From Leucocoprinus leucothites (lineage: Eukaryota > Basidiomycota > Agaricomycetes > Agaricales > Agaricaceae), in the NCBI GenBank assembly GCA_013368445.1, contig JAACJO010000063.1, positions 1-63,099 on the forward strand: a DNA stretch of 63,099 bases, in the 5' to 3' direction. Under the pieces are notes generated by a model. It did no database searches. It was not told where the DNA came from and was given only the letters and a program-made list of their open reading frames with translations. The position numbers and the translations under genes were made by a program. Within the stretch, counting starts at the first letter, position 1. Each line of letters opens with the position of its first letter. Shown here piece by piece: positions 46,304 through 56,034 of this stretch.

Positions 46304-46633
46304 TTAACGCGCACCTGTAATTGACTCTGCTTCCGAAATGCCCACAACCCCAGGGACTAATGGACCAAGATACTGAAAGTCTTTTTGACCCATTTCATTT
46401 TCAACCTTGAGCCGCACGTCGTCGGTCCAACAAATCTCTAGCAAGTGCGATTTTGGTTAGCAACACATGACACTGCGAACAGGAAGTTCAGACTCACCCT
46501 CACAGAAAGCTGCACTACCCCCCATATCAATGCATTCTTCCCAACATTCTTGATGAGGGTCACTTGAGGCGGCGGACATTATGGTCAAGAGCAGACCAGT
46601 GACCAGAATTACGATTGTCTTGAAGTTCTTCAT
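46304..46633 (-). CDS. Secreted small protein with a C-x3-C-x9-C-x3-C hairpin motif
   Basis: Exon 1 is 46498-46633 and exon 2 is 46304-46437, 270 bases (89 residues), joined by a GTGAGT...TAG intron. Residues 1-22 form a signal peptide (MKNFKTIVILVTGLLLTIMS). The only cysteines of the mature chain are C30-x3-C34-x9-C44-x3-C48 (CWEECIDMGGSAAFCEEIC), the spacing of disulfide-linked helical hairpins (alpha-hairpinin type, C-x3-C-xn-C-x3-C). A 41-residue cysteine-free tail follows. The intron is phase 1 and two codons after the third cysteine, as in the gene at 38306. A TATA-like word lies 35-45 bases upstream (about 46670-46677, minus). Function unknown; the hairpin match is by spacing only. Confidence 0.65.
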
Positions 46634-48030
46634 GTAGCGGGGTCTGCTGCGACGCAAAGTAAGGAACAAGTTATATACTCGTAGGAAGAAATTAGCACGA
46701 AGAGGACATGATGACACGGGAAATCCAGGCTGCAAAGCGAGCCATAGTACACGTGAAGAATGTACCGAAACACGAGGTATTCAGGTTCTTGGCGTCTAAA
46801 TCGAACCGCTTCTAGATGAGCGCCCCACCTTATCACTTCTCAGGGCAGCCTCAGATTAGTCAAGTATCAATCGAATGATCGACCAATATTTATGTAGCAG
46901 TTTCTCTGCTTGATTTAAAACCTGGTCAATGAGCAGAAGACGAAGAAGCTCGTGCACCTCTCACCTCGGAAACGATTAGCACGCATTACACTCCCCTGTT
47001 ATTCTGCGAGCAATGACCCTCATGAAACTTAAACTCCTGACCCCCAGAAGCTTCTCCCTGGTAAATGATTCAGAGCTGGCGCAAAATGATACCAGCTCAC
47101 ATTCGTATGATGGGACGGCGTTAATAAACAACCTGAAGGCTTGAGCAGGTCGAGTTGAGTTCATAGTACAGTTCCACCATATCAGAGAAGAGTGATCTGT
47201 AGAGTATACCAAGCATACTGGCACTTCACATAATCGGGTGCACGACCATATTCGGAGGGGATCCCTCAGCTTGAGGTTGCCAGTTGCCACAACCACAAGG
47301 TCGCAGTGAAAGCCGTCAATATATGGAATCAAAGAAGAACGATTAGAGCTCACCTCGAGGCAACTGGCTTTTGACGTTTGAAGCACAAACACAAACTCCT
47401 GTCTCGGGTGGTCCTTAATATCATTTATTGAGACGAATGGTAGACTGAGAGCCTGAGTGAGCCTGAAGCACGCCCATTGGCAGTAGTAGTGACAGCTTGT
47501 CATGCACTATCCTTGTTATTAAGAGATAACGGTAACCAGAGGTGGGAGTCCCACTCTCAATCCATGTTTCGAGAAGCATTCCATCGTTTGGTTTGAGTTC
47601 GAGTACCTCAAGGCGCCCCGCTAGCAGCACATCAGTCGTGATGAATGAAACCGCCATCGGCGATGGGTTGACAGGGCCTTAATTATTATTCAATATCTAT
47701 GTAAGGAACGGCAACATCAGGGCTTACTATGGATACTTCATGAGATGGCTAGTGTACGGGATTGTGAGCTCTTACTGAGCGACGAGAAGTCATTGACTAC
47801 CGGTGTAGTGCCATATTAATGTTTGTGATGTACGCAGTCCAGGAATGCAGCCCAGGAAGAGAAGAAGAATCTAGAAGACATGAAGATGATTATTATGTCT
47901 TCCACAGTTCAATTAAACTGCCAGACATAATGCTGAGGGGTCGGTTCCTAAGCTTGAACGTTTGAAAGTGAGATTTTAGGCGGTACTAGTTGCTAGTACC
48001 CACGCTAGCACAGCCACGGCAATACTTTGT
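46634..48030. other. Intergenic apart from the doubtful 47 kb gene
   Basis: Upstream space between divergent genes (secreted peptide minus, F-box plus). No repeat or RNA gene seen. Confidence 0.4.
46976..47657 (-). CDS. Unrecognised spliced gene or relic
   Basis: Two minus-strand frames, 47421-47657 (MAVSFITTDVLLAGRLEVLE..., ending STIRLNK) and 46976-47503, look like neighbouring coding pieces (LPFVSINDIKDHPRQEFVFV, HCDLVVVATGNLKLRDPLRI) that could be joined by splicing near 47440-47480. No clean junction could be fixed and no domain is recognised. It may be a decayed gene. Confidence 0.3.
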
Positions 48031-49383
48031 ATGCAGTCGTTTGGGCCGCAATCATACAACCCTGAGAGCGAAGACTGTTTCTTGAACTCTTTTCATCATG
48101 ACCCCGTAAGGACTCTCCAATTGTTCACGAATTTTATATGTGTCTCACGAGCTACGATTCTCAGGTCTTCGATTGATGCTTTACCCCCAGAAATCCTCGC
48201 AGAAATTATCTTATATTCTCCAACCCCCCGTTTATGTTCGCAGCCATCCTGGACCACAGTGCCATGGAGCCAGAACTGGACGCGTTTAAGACTCGTCTCT
48301 CATCAGTGGAATTCCATCATACTGGACACACCTCAACTCTGGTCTCACCTTACCATTCACATCGATCCAAAATCACTTCGTAATCCAACGACCTCTTCTG
48401 TGGAGTTATGGCTACGCTCCTCCCGTTCGCTTCCCCTCAATTTGGAGTTTTCGGTGGAAAATAGGGACCCGTTAATCAGCCAAATGGACCGTCATGTATC
48501 TGACGTCCTGGACCTTCTCTGGAAAGAAGTCGATCGATGGCGTACAATCCATTTTGTGTTGGAGACACGGAGGTCCGAAATGTGGGCTCAAGCAAATCGC
48601 TCTCTACTGAATGCTCGCATGCTTGAATTCTTTGGTCTAACTTATGTAGATCTTCGCCCTGGCAGTCGCGATGCGATAGAAGCAACTATGAGAGCTATTG
48701 CAGCAGCGCCCGCTTTGCACGCGCTCCAGATCGATTCCTTCAATTGGTCGGTCCTTGGAGCAATTAGGAGGGAGCTAGAGCTCAAAAGGCTTACAAGACT
48801 TGACCTATTCATCTGTGTGGATGACCTCAGCAATGTTTACACTCTCCTACAGGAATGTCCGTCCCTCCTGTCAGTTTATCTTCGAATCTGGTGTCAAGTG
48901 CAAGAAGAATATTTATATTCGGTACCGCGTATTCACCTTCCGAACCTTCGAGTGTTCTTTGCCGAATGTGACTTACCAATGCATCTTGAAAACCTTCTCT
49001 CGCCACTCCTGGCCCCAAAGCTCGAGCTCCTATCCTTTCACTTTCCACCTCCACCTGACTCGTGGGGATCCCCTTTGCTTTCGGTCTCCACCTTTCCGAC
49101 TTCGCTATGTGTGCTTTCTCTGTCTGAGCTTAACGAGGATCAGATTATTAGTCTTTTCTCTGATTCTCGACTCGCTCATATTCCAGTCGTCGAAGTGGGA
49201 GTTGGCTCAGTGAAGGAGGATGAATTGGAAGAAGTTCGTGATCTTGTGGAAAATTGGGTAGACTTCAAAGGCAATTTGGAAATAGAGGATCTTGGTCGAC
49301 TTTGGGTCGTTGGCTGGAAAGATCCTGCGGTATTTGTTCAATTTAACGAATACTTTGCTCATCCGTGGACAGAACTGGCTTGA
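48031..49383 (+). CDS. F-box/LRR-type protein
   Basis: Open frame of 450 residues. The F-box core is near residues 47-105: SSIDALPPEILAEIILYSPT, then WTRLRLVSHQWNSIILDTPQLWSHL. The body is leucine-rich (LKRLTRLDLFICVDDLSNVY; CPSLLSVYLRIW; LPNLRVFFAECDLPMHLENL; LCVLSLSELNEDQIISLF), ending LGRLWVVGWKDPAVF, the same C-terminal signature as the other F-box proteins in the window. The first 45 residues do not look conserved and may contain an intron or leader; an internal start is possible. Role inferred as SCF substrate adaptor. Confidence 0.82.
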   Translation: MQSFGPQSYNPESEDCFLNSFHHDPVRTLQLFTNFICVSRATILRSSIDALPPEILAEIILYSPTPRLCSQPSWTTVPWSQNWTRLRLVSHQWNSIILDTPQLWSHLTIHIDPKSLRNPTTSSVELWLRSSRSLPLNLEFSVENRDPLISQMDRHVSDVLDLLWKEVDRWRTIHFVLETRRSEMWAQANRSLLNARMLEFFGLTYVDLRPGSRDAIEATMRAIAAAPALHALQIDSFNWSVLGAIRRELELKRLTRLDLFICVDDLSNVYTLLQECPSLLSVYLRIWCQVQEEYLYSVPRIHLPNLRVFFAECDLPMHLENLLSPLLAPKLELLSFHFPPPPDSWGSPLLSVSTFPTSLCVLSLSELNEDQIISLFSDSRLAHIPVVEVGVGSVKEDELEEVRDLVENWVDFKGNLEIEDLGRLWVVGWKDPAVFVQFNEYFAHPWTELA

Positions 49384-49652
49384 ATCGTGAATTGTGCCCC
49401 ACTATTATTTTCGCATAGCTTGAAGCGTGTCAATAGTCGGACTGTTTCTGGTAGCACGGGGTTTCGAACTCGGGAGCATTCATCGATACACGTTTAATTA
49501 CCTAGTATTTCTTTTTCAATTTTCAATGGCAAAAATATAGTGGTACAGATTTCATACGATCGCAGTCGCAGAAGCATGAAGTCGCAGAGGAAGCAGAATA
49601 GGAGGCAGGTAATAATTGCTTCATTCGATGTCTTATGATACCTTAACCGCAG

Positions 49653-51209
49653 TCATACATACGAACGCTCCTCTGCAATTCCCAATTGCCTTCGAGTACT
49701 CTCTATCATCGACACTACCTCGGGGTCATTCCAGCATATTGCCACTCCCACCGTTGAGGGCGTAACAAACCATCCATCTCGTAACTCGGCCTCTAAACCC
49801 CGCATAATATCCAGAACTCCCTCCACAGTAATTGGTTCTTCGCCATACCTGTTGGAGACATGTACATCGACAATAGGAACCTGATCGAATGCGATAATCT
49901 CGGTGCAGAGAAACGGTACGATTTCTTTTTTTGGCAATTTCCTCACCCCCAATTTCTTGATCGTCGTATGTCTATCCACAAAATCGGCAACTGCAGAAAA
50001 GCCTTCCATAGTGGTACAGCTATGGATAGTGAAGGAGATGAGGTTGGGACAGTTTAACTGCTCCAAAATATCTTCGCAATGATATTCAGGAAAAAGGCCG
50101 ACATCGAGGAAGCGTAGGTGCGGAAGGTGAACTGGTATAGGCTCATCCCCTTCGAACCGCTCATCTTCATCAATTTCCACCAGCATTCCATCCAACACAA
50201 GGCTCGTAAGGTTAGGATACCCACGGAGAAGGTAGAGGACCAGTCTGAAGGATAGGCTCTCATCTACCTCGATGAACAATTCTGTCAAATCACCACGGGG
50301 CATATAATCGATCAAGGTCACTGCCATGATGCCGCAGAAGTCCATCCAGACAATAGATTGAAGACGTGGAATACGTGCGAGTGCTTGGACCAAGTAGTCG
50401 GTTGTAGACGACAATTTGTTACTGTCAATGGCCAATATACCGATATCGAGATGAGTGAGCTGAGTAGCACCCGCGAAGTTCCACCTGGAAATCATATCTA
50501 TAGGGAGGCAGCAGAGACCTTCCATCTCCAGACGTTTCCAGCGAGAAATGCTATTCGAAAGGACTGCAAATATTTCCACGAAATCCTTATTCTCTTGCAA
50601 ACAATCGCTGCAGTCCTCGTCCATATGGTCCATTGCGAGGCGTAAGGTGATCGGAAGTTTCTTTGAGCGCCGGATCCACTCTTGATAGTATGCTGCCGAC
50701 GGAGACCGGCGACTTTTGAAACAGAGATCGTAATCGACTATGACAGTAGACCAAAGTCGAGGAGTCGATCGAATGACCCGATCCCAGCTTGTACAGACGA
50801 GTCGAAAAGTAGCTCTCGTGTTGCAGAGACTGATGCTATTCCATTCTCCATAAATTCCCTTGTCAGAGAAGTAAATGCAGAATATTCTCCAAAGTACGTC
50901 GTCTGGCAGAACGATCCTTAGGACCGCCGGTTCATGGTTAGTTGTCGGTGCCGGGGCTGTATAAACAACGCTTACATGATGATGTACGAAAGGAGGTGTA
51001 CGGGAGCCGGTAGATAGCGAACTATGGGTAAACCGGGTGTGTGAATGAATAAGGTTGCGACCTGGCTTGACTCTGGGAAGATGGAAAGAAGATGGAGGTA
51101 TTTGGAGGTAGAGAACGATCCCATAAGCATCGGGCTTAAGTACAGCCAGCGCGAACCAAGTTGAGATGGGCATCATATCAGGCCTAGACAATGAAACTAG
51201 GCGCGCCAT
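49653..51209 (-). CDS. F-box/LRR-type protein (paralog of the 54.3-55.7 kb gene)
   Basis: 518-residue open frame. The F-box lies near residues 95-150 (VLRIVLPDDVLWRIFCIYF, then TRATFRLVCTSWDRVIRSTPRLWSTV). The leucine-rich part includes QLTHLDIGILAIDSNKLSS, LARIPRLQSIVWMDFCGIM, DLTELFIEVDES, HLPHLRFLDVGLFP and a penultimate AICWNDPEVVSMIESTRRQL. The first 90 residues are of uncertain reality: the upstream part is open but has odd composition, and a later or spliced start is likely. The paralog 3 kb away is similar throughout, including upstream DNA, so the two arose by duplication; the defensin-like pair lies between them. Confidence 0.8.
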   Translation of the reverse strand: MARLVSLSRPDMMPISTWFALAVLKPDAYGIVLYLQIPPSSFHLPRVKPGRNLIHSHTRFTHSSLSTGSRTPPFVHHHVSVVYTAPAPTTNHEPAVLRIVLPDDVLWRIFCIYFSDKGIYGEWNSISLCNTRATFRLVCTSWDRVIRSTPRLWSTVIVDYDLCFKSRRSPSAAYYQEWIRRSKKLPITLRLAMDHMDEDCSDCLQENKDFVEIFAVLSNSISRWKRLEMEGLCCLPIDMISRWNFAGATQLTHLDIGILAIDSNKLSSTTDYLVQALARIPRLQSIVWMDFCGIMAVTLIDYMPRGDLTELFIEVDESLSFRLVLYLLRGYPNLTSLVLDGMLVEIDEDERFEGDEPIPVHLPHLRFLDVGLFPEYHCEDILEQLNCPNLISFTIHSCTTMEGFSAVADFVDRHTTIKKLGVRKLPKKEIVPFLCTEIIAFDQVPIVDVHVSNRYGEEPITVEGVLDIMRGLEAELRDGWFVTPSTVGVAICWNDPEVVSMIESTRRQLGIAEERSYV

Positions 51210-52758
51210 TTGATCGTTGTGGTTTCCAACAGCGAAGTAGCACTACAAAGCAAGTCGGAGAACCAAACTAAAGAGCAGATCAACCATTGTTTCGAAACAG
51301 ATGATGAGGTTTAGCTCCACGACGGATGGCTGCAGCCGGGTTATTTTCCATTCACTCGGCAAGAACATTGCGCATGAGGGGAGAAACAAGGTGGCTTTGC
51401 TTCTTGAGAAGCCCGAAGTCCGTGATCACCCTTGCACTTACGTCATCACCCTAAATGAAACACGTTATCGCTCGTCTTCAACTTTCTCAACAATCACCTC
51501 CTCCTCTCATTTAGATTTGCTCATGGCATGCACGGGATATAATTCTCAGACACACACAAGCGGGGACATAGCGGCTTAGGAAGTTTTCTGTTTCAATTCC
51601 CCTCGGCAGGGCTCGGCGACACCAGGGCAGCGCTTGCACTTCTTCATTATATTTCCGGGACAAAGGAGCTCATTCGGTGGCGTCATGAGTCGTATGTGTA
51701 TATTGCGGCTCATATATGCAGTCTTCTAGCTCAGTTAGTTCCTTTGTGTCTTTACTAAAAATCGATGCGTACACCATAATCGAGGAGATGTGAATGCCAC
51801 GGTTTAGGAACACCAAGTTTGAAGTAATCCACTTCCTACCCACTCGACTTATATGACAGACCCATCGCAGTGCATAAATAGGTGAGCCTTCATGATCCCC
51901 GAGCTCCCGAGGTCGTCAGCACCACCCATTACAAGAGGTATAGATTTGCAGTCGGGTATTGCGTAGTGGCTACATATCGCCTCCCGTGGCGCACGTGATA
52001 GCGCAGTGCTCAGGGTTCATGTTCAATTTCTTGTATCTCTTGTATCCAAAAGCTATGTAAGGCATCGTTTCAAGCATTTTTCTTATCTCGCTTTAATTGG
52101 AGTAGCATTTATATAGATGCATCAAGAGTTTTCATGACGCTTGGGCGACAATGATACTCTTGAGTGCATGCGCTTTTGAATAAGCAACATCATTACTTTT
52201 CATCAGATCCTATGATATCGTCACTATCTGTACTCCGAATTTGATAGAGTTTTCAAATTGGAAATATACTAGCCTGTATGCATTAGTACATTATATGAAA
52301 TCTAAAGCGCGTGACGATATGGAGCATGCTGCTGGTGAGCTCACCTTTCTTGGCAGGGGTCTGGCCGTGGTCAACTACAAATTGATCCATGTGGCCGACG
52401 CTGAAATGACGGTCGTTTGAGTCAAGAGATGAGGGACGGGAGGCGTGCATAGTATTCATATTGCCACAGCTGAGCGGCAGGACATATGATATATCCCTAG
52501 ACTTGTTTGAAGGTTTTCCGAGGAACAATCATCAAAATCATCTTTCCTGACTTTTCGCCATCTGACCAAGTTACCCTCCGGCCATAGATACGGGCCGTCT
52601 CTACGGACTAAGTGGACCGAGTTTTTGGAGGCGTTGATCGAATTGACATTTCCTTTTGTGTGATCCTGTCATCACCTGTCATCGATCCAGAAGAAAGCTT
52701 ACTTATACTATCAGCCTCTGGTAGCCACTGTTTTAAAACACTAATCTGGAATCCCACC
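51210..52758. other. 1.5 kb without a recognised gene
   Basis: Short frames only. A CTAGCTCAGTTAG word at 51727 resembles a tRNA D-arm, but no complete cloverleaf follows. The last 150 bases are the flank of the decayed defensin-like gene. Confidence 0.45.
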
Positions 52759-53110
52759 ATGAAGTTTTCTCCATTCTGCATCGACGCTTTCGTGCTTGTT
52801 TCAACGATGGTTGTCGGACCGGACCTAACACCCGGCTGTGACTGCTATTTCTCCTGCATTGACCCTAGGTACCACAACAAGGGCTGACGAGGGTGGACCG
52901 ATGATGGTAAGCGACTTTGTCAAATAGGTCTCAGAAAGCCCGGTTTCTTCTCAATGCGATGCGTATGTTTGTGATGGCCCTGCTATCACTTTGACTTGCG
53001 ATCCGGATGACTATTATTTCAATTGTTATATTGCCGAAGGCCAAACCCAGGAGGGAGGACATTGTGAAGGATATTCCGTTAATGCATGCCCTCCGTTCTC
53101 CTTAATGTGA
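52759..53110 (+). pseudogene. Decayed two-domain defensin-like gene
   Basis: Starts MKFSPFCIDAFVLVSTMVVG (signal-like) followed by a truncated first domain (CDCYFSCIDPRYHNKG) that runs into a stop at about 52885. A GT donor and later fragments QCDA/CDGPAITLTCDPDD and EGGHCEG show the second domain, which ends at TGA 53108-53110. In the second domain the second cysteine is replaced by tyrosine (DDYYFNC). Layout and spacing match the intact gene at 53500, so this is its inactivated tandem paralog, about 740 bases upstream. Confidence 0.75.
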
Positions 53111-53499
53111 ATCGAGATGGATATTGTCTGTCAGATGGCTCCGAGACCATTTTCCCAGGGTGTCTCCTGTCTAAAACCAAGCAGTAAATTCATCGTAGTT
53201 ACTACAAAAGGACCAAGCGCCACGAACTGTTGGTAGCATCACTTCGCAAGCTTCAACCGGCTGCAGAAGCCTTCGTTCAACTGTGATCACATGGATTTCA
53301 GTCAGGGTAACGCCAGGGCTCATTCATCGTCAAAATTCCCGAGCCGACGGTCTGATCAGACCGTTGAAACACTTCCAATGCGGCCAGTATATACCGGTCA
53401 ACTTCCAACGAAGCTCTCCTGATACTCTTCTGGTCATTTTTTGAACATATAAATGATGGTTTCAAGATGGTTTCATGACCCATACCCTCAGTCAACGTC
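53111..53499 (+). promoter_or_regulatory. Promoter region of the defensin-like gene
   Basis: No coding sequence. A TATA-like word (ATATAAAT, about 53447-53454) lies roughly 45-50 bases upstream of the ATG at 53500. Confidence 0.45.
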
Positions 53500-53967
53500 A
53501 TGAAGGTTAACCAAGTTCTGTTCGCAATCTCTGCACTTTGCTCTGCTGTCGTCTTTGCGGCGCCCGGCTCAGCTTCTGTAACATTGAGCTGTGATCCGGA
53601 TGATTGCTACTTCAAATGTATTGACTCCGGTTATCATGATGAAGGCGGTCACTGTGAAGGTGGCAATATCAGTGAGCTTTTCGAGCTGTTAACTTTTAAC
53701 TGGGTCCTAACCAATAACTTTATTACAAGGTGGACACTGCCAGTGTGATGGTCCTATTACACTTTCCTGTGATCCAGACGATTGCTTCTTCAAGTGCATT
53801 GATGAGGGGTACACTGAACAGGGTGGACACTGTGAGGGTGGTACAATCGGTGAGTCCTCAATTACGGAATCGAGGAAAACAAGTATGGGTAGCTGATCAT
53901 GTGCGTAGACGGATTCTGTCAGTGCGATGGTCCTCAAACCACCCTACCTCAATCAACGGCGGCATAG
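53500..53967 (+). CDS. Tandem two-domain CSalphabeta defensin-like secreted protein
   Basis: Exons 53500-53671, 53730-53849 and 53909-53967 sum to 351 bases (116 residues). Residues 1-20 are a signal peptide (cleavage near VFA-APG). Two domains follow with identical spacing C-x4-C-x3-C-x11-C-x8-C-x-C: cysteines 31, 36, 40, 52, 61, 63 and 71, 76, 80, 92, 101, 103. Each contains DPDDC-(Y/F)-FKC, a G-Y core, GGHCEGG and CQCDG. This is the CSalphabeta pattern of fungal and invertebrate defensins (plectasin has C-x3-C, GG-x-C and C-x-C in the same order). Both introns are phase 1 and lie between cysteines 4 and 5, so the 120-base exon 2 is a symmetric 40-codon module equal to the 40-residue repeat. 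The mature domains are acidic (D/E-rich, one K each), unlike cationic plectasin. No dibasic processing site lies between the domains, so they may act as one two-headed molecule. A tail PQTTLPQSTAA ends the chain. Confidence 0.82.
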
Positions 53968-54340
53968 ACGCCGAATCGTACTGGATACCCTCGAACAGTA
54001 CTTGAGCACGACTCAGAGTCGGCGGCACTGGGGTGGATTCGTGATTAAGATATGTAGAGCTTAAAATTGTGCGACCTGTAGTTGAGTACAGAAATCATTT
54101 TTCCTGAATAATGAAGAGTTTGAGGAATTACCCTTGACCATTTAAGCGTGTTAGGTCGGCTCTTTCCGGTGGATACCGCCGCATTGAAGGGATTTCGAGT
54201 GACTCGAGCGCCGTGTCACGAATTGAACGTTGAATGGTAGTAAAAATAACATCATTGAAGTCGCTGACGAGCGAGGTCTCGTAGGAAGTACAGTACTACT
54301 AGTAGCGGGCAGATAGTGACAAGTGTATTCTCTTCATTAT
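53968..54340. other. Intergenic between convergent genes
   Basis: 3' regions of the defensin-like gene and the minus-strand F-box gene. Nothing recognised. Confidence 0.5.
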
Positions 54341-55683
54341 CTATGACAACTGCAATCGTTCAGAACTTTCCTCCTGGGAAATGCCCAGTTGCCTTCGGAG
54401 GCTCGCGATCATCGCCTCTACTCCGGGGTCAATATGACAAACCACTACTCCGGTCTTCGAAGCCTTGACAAGCCAGCCATCCCGCATCTCAGCCTCCCCG
54501 CTCTTCATGATATCTATAACCCCATCTACACTGACAGGTTCTTCATCGGCGCCATATGAACTACGCACGTTGTAGATATGAACATCAATCACTGGAATTC
54601 GATTGAGCTGGAATATCCCCGTATGGAAAAACGGCACTATTTCGTCTTTCGGAAATTTCTCCATTTTCAATTTCTTGACTGCCGTATGCCTACCGACGAA
54701 CTCGAAGACTTTGGACACGAGTTTCGGATATAAACTATCGGTGGGGGAGATGATAAAAGAAATGAGGTTGGGACAATACATCAATTGCAGAAGGTCTCCG
54801 CAGAATAAGCCCTCGAAACTGATGTCCAAGAAGCGCAAGTGCGGTAGGTGAACTGGTATCTGAGGAAGTTCGTTCCCATCAAACTCGTCGTCATCGCCAT
54901 AGTCCAATAGATCCCCCGTGAGCGTCAAGCTCATAAGGCTGGGAAGCCCACGAATAAGATCGAGGGCTGGTTTGAGGGACAGTGTTTCATCAAACTCGAG
55001 GGACAATTCTGTCAAGTCATTGCAGGGCATATATTTGATCATGGACACTGTCATAAAGCCACAGAAGTCCATCCAGGTAAGGGATTGAAGATGTGGAATA
55101 TCTGCGAGTGCTTGGGTGAAATACTCGATGGTATCACGGGAGTCGAGGCTCGGCAAGTCGATCCTGAGGTGAGTGAGCTGATAGCATCGGCCAAGTCCCG
55201 CTCGGATATCATGTCGATAGGAGAGTCGCAGATGCAGTACAATATGAGCCGTTCCCAGCGAGAAACGCTAGTCCAAAGGATTTCAAGGATCTCCCCAAAA
55301 TGTTGGTTCTCCTCCTCACAATAGGCGCAATCGTCATCTACGGTACAGATACGTAATGTGATGGGAAGCGCTTTTGAGCGCTGGAGCCAATCTTGATAGT
55401 ATGATACTGGTGGTGACGGGGGCTCTTCCAAGCAGAGATCGTAGTCGACTACGACAAAAGTCCAAAGCTGAGGAGTTGATTGAATGATCCGGTCCCAGCG
55501 TTTACAGACGAGTCGAAAAGTGACTCTTGCATCATGAAGGTCGATGCAGCTCCCCCTTCCAGACAGTTCTTCTTCCAAAAAATAAAAGTAGAATATGCTC
55601 GCAAGCATCTCTGTTGGAAAGGTGCGGATGAGGGTGGCCCTTACAATCGTCGGTTCTAGATCAGTAGTCATCCTGTGCACCAT
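54341..55683 (-). CDS. F-box/LRR-type protein with one apparent frameshift
   Basis: Paralog of the gene at 49653-51209. The N-terminal half (likely start MVHRMTTDLEPT at 55683, or the internal M at 55671) holds the F-box: LIRTFPTEMLASIFYFYF, then ARVTFRLVCKRWDRIIQSTPQLWTFV. At about 55181 the frame slips. Before it the protein reads DMISERDLADA, after it QLTHLRIDLPSLDS continues in another frame to 54341. The paralog reads FAGATQLTHLDIG with no break, so one base has been lost here (ACT in the paralog, AT here). The C-terminal half is otherwise fully open (IPHLQSLTWMDFCGF, HLPHLRFLDISFEG, ending LRRQLGISQEES). It may be a true pseudogene or an assembly error. Confidence 0.75.
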
Positions 55684-56034
55684 CACGGTAGAGGCAGCCT
55701 TACATGGTAGTATCTGAGAGGAGTCCACAGGATCCGGTAGGCAGAGAGCTGTACGTGAGCTGAGTATGAAACCGAAGTTGTGATATGGTTCGACTCCGGG
55801 AAAGACAGAGCGGTATTGGGAGGAAATGTACGAGCCACTCCCGTGAACCTCATCAGGTATAAGTACTGCCAGCACACAAAGGAAGATGAGATAGATGTCA
55901 CACCTCGGATAGACAACAAACATTAGGCTCGCCACTCGGCGGTAATGCGGTTTCCAAGGGGTGTGCAGTACAAAGGAAGTCGGAGGATTCCATCGACGAC
56001 AAGGGTAATCATTGTTCCAAAAGGGAAAGTTCAT

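Noticed and set aside
51720..51800. tRNA-like D-arm word CTAGCTCAGTTAG
   Set aside because: No matching anticodon stem, T-arm or acceptor pairing follows.
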